A stretch of DNA of 19,229 nucleotides. It comes from Faecalibacterium sp. UBA1762 (GTDB lineage Bacteria > Bacillota > Clostridia > Oscillospirales > Ruminococcaceae). A program made the position numbers and the translations under genes. The stretch is from contig DCHC01000066.1 in assembly GCA_002314755.1 (NCBI GenBank), forward strand, positions 1 to 19,229, read 5' to 3'. Within the stretch, counting starts at the first letter, position 1. Each line of letters opens with the position of its first letter. The notes under the pieces were generated by a model. It had not been told where the DNA came from. It made no database searches and saw only the letters and a list, made by a program, of their open reading frames with translations. Shown in pieces: positions 13,868-19,229 of this stretch.

Positions 13868-14599
13868 TTACAGATTACCGCTCAGGGTCATGACGGCACA
13901 AAGTGTCGCCAGCGGTGCGGTTTCGCACCGTAAAATACGGGGACCCAAGCTGATTGGGGTACTGACAGCAGCTGCTTTTTCGGCCTCTTTTTCGTCAAAA
14001 CCGCCCTCAGAGCCTGTGATGATGGCAACGGTGCCCGCACCGGCAATCAAATTGTTGAGCCCGGGACTGTCCGGTTGGGCCTCATAGCAAAACAGCGCAG
14101 CATCATAATCCGGCAGCTGCTGAAGCATTTCGTCAAAGGTTAGCGGCAGCTCGACCCGGGGGATAACATCCCGTCCGGACTGTTTGGCGGCCTCCAGTGC
14201 AATGCGCCGGTAGCGCTCGTTTTTTTGCTCCTCTTTTTTGGGGGCGGCCACACAAAAACGGCTGAAAAAAGGTACAATGCGTATAGCACCCAGCTCGGTA
14301 GCCTTTTGGATAATGTGCTCCAGCTTATCTGATTTGGGATAGCCGACATATAAGGTGACGGCAATATCCGGCTCAGCGCAACCGGCCTGTGAGGATAGAA
14401 TCTGACAGGTGACCTCCTGTTGAGAAACGGTCTGTATGCAGCATTCATACCGCATGCCGGTGCCGTCAAAGGCGGTGATACGCTCACCGGGTTTTGCGCG
14501 CAGTACCCGGCTGAGATGTGCGGCCTCCTCACCGTCCAGGGTTAATGTGGCAGCAGAAGAGATGATGCGCTTGGGATTTACATAATAACGATGTGCCAT
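13868..14599 (-). CDS. rsmE: 16S rRNA (uracil-1498-N3)-methyltransferase RsmE
   Basis: A 243-residue SPOUT-fold methyltransferase that uses S-adenosylmethionine to methylate U1498 in helix 44 of 16S rRNA. An N-terminal PUA-like part (MAHRYYV...HLSRVLRAKPGERITAFDGTG) precedes the SPOUT knot. The diagnostic elements are VGYPKSDKLEHIIQKATELGA, ITGSEGGFDEKE (about 194-205) and LGPRILRCETAPLATL (218-232). Where most relatives have R-T-E-T-A, this one has R-C-E-T-A, a mild change. Length matches the family (about 240). The start ATG has AAAGGAGG five bases upstream. It is transcribed away from prmA, which more often sits upstream of rsmE in the same operon in Firmicutes. Confidence 0.94.
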   Translation of the reverse strand: MAHRYYVNPKRIISSAATLTLDGEEAAHLSRVLRAKPGERITAFDGTGMRYECCIQTVSQQEVTCQILSSQAGCAEPDIAVTLYVGYPKSDKLEHIIQKATELGAIRIVPFFSRFCVAAPKKEEQKNERYRRIALEAAKQSGRDVIPRVELPLTFDEMLQQLPDYDAALFCYEAQPDSPGLNNLIAGAGTVAIITGSEGGFDEKEAEKAAAVSTPISLGPRILRCETAPLATLCAVMTLSGNL

Positions 14600-14699
14600 A
14601 ATGGCCTCCTTTATACATCCCGGTCGGCAGTTTTTACAGCAGCACGGGTTCTCTACCTGAAATATGGTTAAATTTTCCTTTTCCCACCGGGGAAAAATA

Positions 14700-14708
14700 T
14701 GTTATAAT
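14700..14708 (+). promoter_or_regulatory. Extended -10 promoter of prmA (tentative)
   Basis: TGTTATAAT (TGn plus a perfect TATAAT at 14703-14708) lies about 30 bases before the prmA start. No good -35 box is seen at the expected distance (TTTCCC only). Confidence 0.5.
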
Positions 14709-14736
14709 AAAAGAAAAACCGCAGGAGGATATTCCT

Positions 14737-15654
14737 ATGGAATGGACGGATATTTGTGTGACCGTACCCCGCCGCTGGGCTGACACTGCCGAAGCAGTGG
14801 CAACCGGCATCTCTGGCAGCGGCATTTATGTAGAGGATTACGCTGACCTGGAGCAGCAGGTAGAGGCAATGGCCCATGTGGACCTGATTGAGCCGGAGCT
14901 GCTGCAAAAGGATAGAGAAACAGTAAAGGTGCATATGTACCTGGCGCCAGACGAACCGGATGTCCCCGGTATTCTGGAGCTGCTTCGCAGCCGTCTGCTG
15001 CGTGAGGAGGCGGAATTTCAGCTGGATGTTGCAGGGGTGGAGCAGGCAGATTGGGAAAACAGCTGGAAAAAATATTATCACGCGCTGCCTATCGGTCAGC
15101 GATTGATGGTCTGCCCCAGTTGGGAGCAGACCCCCACCGACCGGATCGTACTGCGACTGGATCCGGGTATGGCTTTCGGTACGGGTACTCATGAGACCAC
15201 ATCTCTGTGTTTAGAACAGCTGGATGCGCGCATCCACGGCGGAGAGAGAATACTGGATGTGGGTTGCGGAAGCGGTATATTAGGCATTGCGGCACTGCTG
15301 CTGGGCGCAGGTCAGGCAGAGGGTATCGATATTGACCCCATGTGTGTGCGTACCGCCGGTGAAAACGCCGCCTTAAACGGTGTAGAGGGCAGATTCACGG
15401 TATATGTAGGAAATCTGAGCGAGAAGGCTCACGGACCGTACGATATAATCTGCGCTAATATTGTGGCAAACGCCATCAAAATGCTCAGCCCTTCGATCCC
15501 TGCCCTGCTGGCACCGAACGGTGTGTACATTACCAGCGGTATCATTATTGAACGGCGAGATGAGGTTGCCGATGCGCTGCGAAGCTGTGGCTTTGCCATT
15601 GAGCAGATTCTGGAAAAGAACGGCTGGGTCAGCATCATTGCCCGACTGGCTTAA
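14737..15654 (+). CDS. prmA: Ribosomal protein L11 methyltransferase PrmA
   Basis: A 305-residue class I SAM methyltransferase that trimethylates ribosomal protein L11. The N-terminal domain recognises L11 (about 1-100), followed by DPGMAFGTGTHETT (GTGTHETT at 148-155), the SAM-binding motif I DVGCGSGILGIAALLLGA (174-191), the acidic GIDID (about 196-200) and the catalytic-region NIVAN (241-245). The signature GTGTHETT block is specific to PrmA. Length matches the family (about 300). GCAGGAGGAT precedes the ATG. It is divergent from rsmE and upstream of the darA cluster, separated from it by about 200 bases. Confidence 0.94.
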   Translation: MEWTDICVTVPRRWADTAEAVATGISGSGIYVEDYADLEQQVEAMAHVDLIEPELLQKDRETVKVHMYLAPDEPDVPGILELLRSRLLREEAEFQLDVAGVEQADWENSWKKYYHALPIGQRLMVCPSWEQTPTDRIVLRLDPGMAFGTGTHETTSLCLEQLDARIHGGERILDVGCGSGILGIAALLLGAGQAEGIDIDPMCVRTAGENAALNGVEGRFTVYVGNLSEKAHGPYDIICANIVANAIKMLSPSIPALLAPNGVYITSGIIIERRDEVADALRSCGFAIEQILEKNGWVSIIARLA

Positions 15655-15861
15655 CCGCGGGTTGTATATAGGAATAATCTTAACCCGAAACGGCAGGATT
15701 GTCAATTCCGTGCGGTATTTAAGACCTTTCTGCCATCAAAAAAAGAATTTTTACACAAATTACCGGTAAACCGCGCATTGCACACTGGAAATTTGCATAA
15801 AAGTGTGTTAAAATAAAAGTGGGTATACACAATAAAAACAGGAAAAGGAGATCAGACTACT
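15655..15861 (+). promoter_or_regulatory. Intergenic region before darA
   Basis: About 200 AT-rich bases. I see no clear prmA terminator. A CACACT/AGTGTG pair (15781-15786 with about 15802-15807) forms a loose hairpin just before TAAAAT (15809-15814) and TATACA (15824-15829), either of which could be a -10. No convincing -35 lies at 16-18 bases. A darA promoter here is likely but not located. The darA ribosome binding site AAAAGGAGAT starts near 15842. Confidence 0.35.
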
Positions 15862-16185
15862 ATGAAAATGATTACAGCTATCGTAAATAAGGATGACGCA
15901 GGAAATGTTTGCCATGCATTGACAGAAGCCGGCTTTTCTTTCACCAAACTGGCAACCACCGGCGGCTTTTTGATGTCCGGTAATACCACCCTGCTGATCG
16001 GTACCGAGGATGACCGTGTGGACGCTGTTATTGAAACCATGCGCAGCAAGTGCTGCCGCCGTACTGAGATCGTTCCGGCAACCGCCAGCTACGGGATGAA
16101 TATGGCTAGCTCCTATCCTTTAGAGGTGACCACTGGCGGCGCCATTATCTTTGTGACGGATGTTGTCCGCTTTGAGAAGTTGTGA
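15862..16185 (+). CDS. darA: PII-like cyclic-di-AMP receptor DarA (YaaQ/PstA)
   Basis: A 107-residue PII-like trimeric signal protein that binds c-di-AMP. The fold shows MKMITAIVNKDDAGNVCHALTEAGFSFTKLATTGGFLMSGNTTLLIG, where the GGFL and GNTTLLIG elements are family hallmarks, and the end GGAIIFVTDVVRFEKL. Length agrees with the family (about 109). In Bacillus the gene sits just before yaaR, holB and yaaT; here it directly precedes holB, sharing four bases (GTGA) with it. AAAAGGAGAT lies upstream of the ATG. Assignment is firm; the target of DarA is not known in general. Confidence 0.93.
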   Translation: MKMITAIVNKDDAGNVCHALTEAGFSFTKLATTGGFLMSGNTTLLIGTEDDRVDAVIETMRSKCCRRTEIVPATASYGMNMASSYPLEVTTGGAIIFVTDVVRFEKL

Positions 16186-17186
16186 TTTTTGACAGCTTTA
16201 TAGGGAGCGGGGAGGTTCGATCTGAGCTGTCCGCCGTCATCAAACAGGGGACACTACCCCATGCAGTTCTGATTATTGGTCAAACCGGCTGTGGCACCGG
16301 CTATTTTGCCCGGTTGCTTGCAGCCGATTTGATTTGTCAGGGCTTGCCTGCGCAAGAGGCAGAGCGACGCTGCCGTGCAGTTTTGCAGCAGCAGGATGAG
16401 GATGTGCTGCACCTGCGGGGGACCGGTGCCTCCGGACAAATACCGGTGGATGCGGTGCGGGAAATTCGTTCGCAGGCAATCAGGACCTCTCTGTCCGGTA
16501 CGGCAAGGGTGGTCATTTTGCACGGTGCGGATCATTTAAACGCCTCCTCTGCTAACGCGTTGCTCAAAATATTGGAGGAACCGCCCGAGGGCGTGTACTT
16601 ATTGATTACCGCCCCCTCGGCAGATGCTTTGCTACCTACGGTCCGCTCCCGCTGTAGTACTTTTCAACTGGATCATCCCTCCGTACAGGAATGTGCAGAT
16701 TATTTGATCCGGGAGGGTGTTGAGTCGGTTCGGGCAAACCAGCTTGCTGTTATTTTTCAGGGGCGCATCGGTGCGGCTATCGCAGCGGCGCAACCGGCAA
16801 ACCGGCAAATTTTTGCAGATGCCCTTGCCGCCTGCGAGGCGATCGGTATGCAGGATGCCTGGCAGCTGATGCAGATTTTTGTTGGATATGAAAAAACGAC
16901 CGCCAAAAAGGACGGAGCGAAACAGGACGCAAAACCAAAGGGTAAGGTTGTTTTCGACCCTGCCGCCAGGGAGACGGAACCGGATTGGCGAGCAAAGCTA
17001 TATCTGTTGCTGCAATATCTGACTGATGTGATGGATACTGCGCTGCATGAACAGGACTGTGTACCGGTTTCGGCGGCTTTGGCAGCCGCGGCATTACCGG
17101 CAGTCAGTCTTGCTATGCAACAGCTGCGACAAAACGCACAGCCAAAGCTGGTGCTGACAGCGCTTGCAGTCCGGCTGGGTAGCTGA
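16182..17186 (+). CDS. holB: DNA polymerase III delta' subunit
   Basis: A 334-residue clamp-loader delta' subunit, an AAA+ protein that helps open and load the sliding clamp. The domain I pattern is seen: MIFDSFIGSGEVRSEL, LPHAVLIIGQTGCGTG (P-loop region, 25-40), VVILHGADHLN, ASSANALLKILEEPPEGVYLLIT (121-143) and the SRC-like TVRSRCSTF (153-161). The P-loop Lys is missing (GCGTG, not GCGKT), as is common in delta', which does not hydrolyse ATP. The usual four-cysteine zinc module is mostly lost: one Cys pair member (Cys52) and Cys64 remain. The start is a GTG overlapping the darA stop by GTGA, which suggests translational coupling. A Lys-rich loop lies before residue 250. Length is normal for Firmicutes (about 330). 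Confidence 0.91.
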   Translation: MIFDSFIGSGEVRSELSAVIKQGTLPHAVLIIGQTGCGTGYFARLLAADLICQGLPAQEAERRCRAVLQQQDEDVLHLRGTGASGQIPVDAVREIRSQAIRTSLSGTARVVILHGADHLNASSANALLKILEEPPEGVYLLITAPSADALLPTVRSRCSTFQLDHPSVQECADYLIREGVESVRANQLAVIFQGRIGAAIAAAQPANRQIFADALAACEAIGMQDAWQLMQIFVGYEKTTAKKDGAKQDAKPKGKVVFDPAARETEPDWRAKLYLLLQYLTDVMDTALHEQDCVPVSAALAAAALPAVSLAMQQLRQNAQPKLVLTALAVRLGS

Positions 17187-17242
17187 AAAAGAATATCAAA
17201 CGGCTTTCTTTTCTACGGAAAGAATTACGAACGGAGTTATTT

Positions 17243-18112
17243 ATGAAGCAGGTAATCGGTGTACGGTTCAAACCCACCGGAAAAATTTACTATTTTGATC
17301 CCAATGGCTACCAACCGGAAAAAGGCGGGTTTGTGATTGTGGAAACCGCCCGTGGGGTAGAGTGCGGTGAGGTCATTCAGCCGGTGCACGGTGTGGCAGA
17401 TTCCTCTGTTTGCAAGCCGTTAAAAAAGGTTATCCGCAATGCCGACAGTGTGGATATTCGTAAAGCACGGCAAAACCGAGAAAATGAGGAAAAGGCTTTC
17501 CGTATCTGTGAAGAGCGGATCGCCAAGCACAAGCTGGATATGAAGCTGGTAGAGGTAGAGTATCCGTTTGATTCCTCTCGTATTTTATTTTATTTTACGG
17601 CGGACGGCCGGGTGGATTTCCGGGATCTGGTCAAGGATCTTGCCGGGGTCTTTCACGCCCGTATTGAGCTGCGCCAGATTGGTGTACGTGATGAAAGCAA
17701 GATGATCGGCGGCATCGGCATATGCGGACAACCCTTTTGCTGCAGTCGTTTCCTGTCGGATTTTCAGCCGGTCAGCATCAAGATGGCCAAGGAACAGGGT
17801 CTGTCTTTGAACCCGGTGAAAATCAGCGGCAGCTGTGGCAGGTTGATGTGTTGTTTGGCATATGAACAGCCCGCCTATGAATATCTGAACAAAATTACGC
17901 CTGGGCAGGGTAGCGTGGTGCGAACCCCTGACGGTGAGGGTACGGTGCTGGAGGTCAACCTGGTCAGCGGTAAGCTGCGCGTGCGGATAGACGGCACCAA
18001 TGAGGCAATGGGACACTGGTATAACCGCAGGGAATGCAGTTATCTGCGAGGCGGAAAAAGATCGCCCATGCCGGAGGAGGCCGAGCCTGAGACAGAGGAA
18101 GAGCTGCAGTAA
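17243..18112 (+). CDS. ricT: PSP1-domain protein RicT (YaaT)
   Basis: A 289-residue PSP1-domain protein. In Bacillus, YaaT/RicT forms a complex with RicA and RicF that binds [4Fe-4S] clusters and helps RNase Y mature mRNAs. The domain shows VIGVRFKPTGKIYYFDP, GVECGEVI, and the diagnostic cysteine pairs GICGQPFCC (161, 166, 167) and GSCGRLMCC (198, 203, 204), which agree with a cluster-binding role. The C-terminus ends in an acidic tail (PEEAEPETEEELQ). It follows holB by 56 bases with a GGAG Shine-Dalgarno, so it is probably in the darA-holB operon, as in Bacillus. RicA and RicF are not in the window. Assignment is firm. Confidence 0.93.
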   Translation: MKQVIGVRFKPTGKIYYFDPNGYQPEKGGFVIVETARGVECGEVIQPVHGVADSSVCKPLKKVIRNADSVDIRKARQNRENEEKAFRICEERIAKHKLDMKLVEVEYPFDSSRILFYFTADGRVDFRDLVKDLAGVFHARIELRQIGVRDESKMIGGIGICGQPFCCSRFLSDFQPVSIKMAKEQGLSLNPVKISGSCGRLMCCLAYEQPAYEYLNKITPGQGSVVRTPDGEGTVLEVNLVSGKLRVRIDGTNEAMGHWYNRRECSYLRGGKRSPMPEEAEPETEEELQ

Positions 18113-18144
18113 GGGTAAAGTTTGAAGAAACTTTCTGAAAAAGG

Positions 18145-18172
18145 TTGATTCCTGCATTTTTTATGGTAGAAT
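18145..18172 (+). promoter_or_regulatory. Promoter of the ferredoxin gene
   Basis: TTGATT (18145-18150), a 16-base spacer and TAGAAT (18167-18172). The leader is about 90 bases and contains a second strong ribosome binding site (GAGGAGG, 18215-18221) ahead of a short TTG-started ORF. Confidence 0.65.
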
Positions 18173-18227
18173 AGTCAATAAGCCGAAGGGCTGTTTTGCA
18201 GTCTGCCGGTTTTTGAGGAGGACGGTA

Positions 18228-18266
18228 TTGTCGCCGGTCTTCGGATTAAACGATGGAGGTGAATGA
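18228..18266 (+). CDS. Possible 12-codon leader ORF before ferredoxin
   Basis: GAGGAGG with six bases of spacing leads to a TTG that opens MSPVFGLNDGGE and stops at TGA (18264-18266), three bases before the ferredoxin ATG. The ferredoxin's own GGAGGTG lies inside this frame. If translated, it would be coupled to ferredoxin. A start at TTG with a good Shine-Dalgarno is suggestive, but the ORF is too short to be sure. Confidence 0.25.
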   Translation: MSPVFGLNDGGE

Positions 18267-18269
18267 ACA

Positions 18270-18440
18270 ATGGCTTACAAAATTACCGATGCATGCCTGG
18301 CTTGCGGTACCTGTGAGGGTGAGTGCCCTGTCAGCGCTATCTCTATGGGTGACGGCAAGTACGAGATCGATGAGAGCGCTTGCCTGGATTGCGGCACCTG
18401 TGCTGCCGCCTGTCCCGTTGGTGCTATCGAGCAACAGTAA
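18270..18440 (+). CDS. 2[4Fe-4S] clostridial-type ferredoxin
   Basis: A 56-residue soluble electron carrier. Two CxxCxxCxxxCP motifs are present: CLACGTCEGECP (Cys9, 12, 15, 19) and CLDCGTCAAACP (Cys38, 41, 44, 48). Together they bind two [4Fe-4S] clusters in the cytosol. The N-terminus MAYKITDAC and end GAIEQQ are typical of clostridial ferredoxins, whose usual length is 55-56. GGAGGTG lies eight bases before the ATG. It has its own promoter and a strong terminator, so it is probably monocistronic and well expressed. Confidence 0.96.
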   Translation: MAYKITDACLACGTCEGECPVSAISMGDGKYEIDESACLDCGTCAAACPVGAIEQQ

Positions 18441-18451
18441 TTACAAAAAAG

Positions 18452-18505
18452 AACAGACGGTATCCGGTTTCCTATGGGGAAAACGGCTATACCGTCTGTT
18501 TTTTT
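18452..18505 (+). terminator. Intrinsic terminator of the ferredoxin gene
   Basis: A 12-bp stem (18452-18463 with 18489-18500, arms AACAGACGGTAT and ATACCGTCTGTT) with extra pairing in the loop (CCG/CGG), followed by a T-run ending at 18505. The group II intron begins at the next base. Confidence 0.93.
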
Positions 18506-19229
18506 GTGTGCTCGGTATGAGCAAATCACTTGGTGGTGAAAGCCCGCTACAGACCAGGCAGTAGGAACTGTTAGCTAAAGACAGGGGTGTCCATCGTGAG
18601 GTGGAATCTGCAAGAAGTCAGCACAAGCCATAGTAGCAAGGAGACTTGTGAAGGGCTGAACAATCAAAAATCCCAAGTAACGGGCGGAAAGGAGTGCGAC
18701 ATGGAAAACGCAGAATACATTGGAAACGATGGATTCCTACAAAGGGAAAGTGTGGAAAACGAAGAGTATGCATAAGCGCAGAGCGTCGTACAAATGGAAA
18801 CAGAAGAACAGGACAATGCAAGTGACCCTACGGAAAGAATCCTCGACAGAGATAATCTGAACAGGGCATACCAACAGGTCAAGTCAAACAAGGAGCTACC
18901 GGGAATTGACGGAATGACCGTTGAGGACGCTCTTCCGTGGTTATAGGAACACAGGAAGAACTTCTTGACAGTATCAAGAGAGGATGGTTCAAACCGAATC
19001 CCGTGAGACGAAAAGAAATTCTGAAGCTGGACGGCGAAGTAAGAAAGTCGGGAATACCGACAGTCATAGGCCGCATCGTTCAGCAGGCAAACGCACAGGT
19101 ACTCATATCAATCTACGGGCCGATTTTCGTAGACGGGAGTTACGGCTACCGTCCGCACAGATGACAATCGGAAAAGTGAAGGAGTATGCAGAACAGGGCT
19201 ATAAGTACGCAGTACAGTTAGACCTGTCC
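18506..19229 (+). mobile_element. Group II intron (probably class C), 5' part, truncated by window end
   Basis: The element begins with GTGTG (18506-18510), the GUGYG start of bacterial group II introns, followed by a GCTC/GAGC stem. Then come the domain I patterns GGTGGTGAAAG, CTACAGACCAGGCAGTAGGAA and GGGTGTCCATCGTGAGGTGG, which are common in group II introns of gut clostridia. A degenerate reverse transcriptase ORF starts at 18701. It sits in the same orientation as, and exactly after, a transcription terminator, the preferred target of class IIC introns. The catalytic 3' domains (V and VI) lie outside the window, so the right boundary is unknown. Confidence 0.85.
18701..19229 (+). pseudogene. 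ltrA: Group II intron reverse transcriptase/maturase (broken, 5' part)
   Basis: The translation matches the start of LtrA-type intron reverse transcriptases: ERILDRDNLNRAYQQVKSNK, PGIDGMTVEDALPWL, GWFKPNPVRRKEILKLDGE, VRKSGIPTVIGRIVQQA, GSYGYRPHR and YAEQGYKYAVQLDLS. It cannot be made as one protein. There is an in-frame TAA at 18773-18775 and a TAG at 18944-18946; the frame then shifts by -1 near 18950, and again by -1 near 19161, where about three residues between RPHR and TIGKV seem to be lost. The start ATG has GGAAAGGAG upstream. The catalytic YADD region lies past the window. The intron would need another copy's maturase in trans, or is dead. Confidence 0.85.

Noticed and set aside
18117..18134. 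AAAGTTT/AAACTTT hairpin after ricT as a terminator
   Set aside because: Only seven weak pairs and no following U-run; it may be a weak end signal but cannot be supported.
1..19229. tRNA, rRNA or CRISPR array
   Set aside because: I saw no tRNA T-loop pattern with acceptor pairing, no rRNA-like sequence and no regularly spaced direct repeats on either strand.

Overview
The window looks like chromosomal DNA from a Gram-positive anaerobe of the class Clostridia, probably an Oscillospiraceae/Ruminococcaceae-type gut bacterium. The evidence is base composition near 50% GC, strong AGGAGG-type ribosome binding sites, sigma-A-like promoters with 17-base spacers, the Firmicutes darA-holB-ricT cluster, a clostridial-type 2[4Fe-4S] ferredoxin, and a gut-clostridial type of group II intron. 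The taxonomic placement is inference.

Region 1 (1-2500, + strand): a cytoplasmic GH43-type glycosidase with its own terminator; then a ParA/Soj-family ATPase without ParB, behind a near-consensus promoter; then a sequence carrying all the conserved blocks of a cobalamin (B12) riboswitch, followed by a terminator. No sense-strand gene lies after that riboswitch.

Region 2 (2521-8681, - strand): one apparent operon read right to left. It encodes a TerB_N/TerB_C protein, a BrxC/BrxD-type (DUF2791) P-loop ATPase and a large Lhr/BrxHI-like DEVH helicase, with a rhodanese and a possible broken small ORF at its 3' end. This is the part most likely to be a defence or DNA-processing system: two of its proteins resemble BREX components, but the BREX methylase, PglZ and kinase genes are absent.

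Region 3 (8900-11570, + strand): a DMT/EamA-like membrane transporter, a PHP-domain metal-dependent phosphoesterase, and an orphan BlaI/MecI-type repressor.

Region 4 (11630-14600, - strand): a PlsC-like acyltransferase with an added zinc ribbon and C-terminal domain, a VanY-type D,D-carboxypeptidase lipoprotein, and the 16S rRNA methyltransferase RsmE. The hairpin between rsmE and vanY seems to be both an intrinsic terminator and a mask over the vanY ribosome binding site.

Region 5 (14700-18112, + strand): PrmA, then the c-di-AMP receptor DarA, DNA polymerase III delta' (HolB) and RicT/YaaT. Region 6 (18145-19229, + strand): a 56-residue ferredoxin with promoter and terminator, and a group II intron, probably class C, inserted directly after that terminator. 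The intron's reverse transcriptase is broken in several places, and the window ends inside it.
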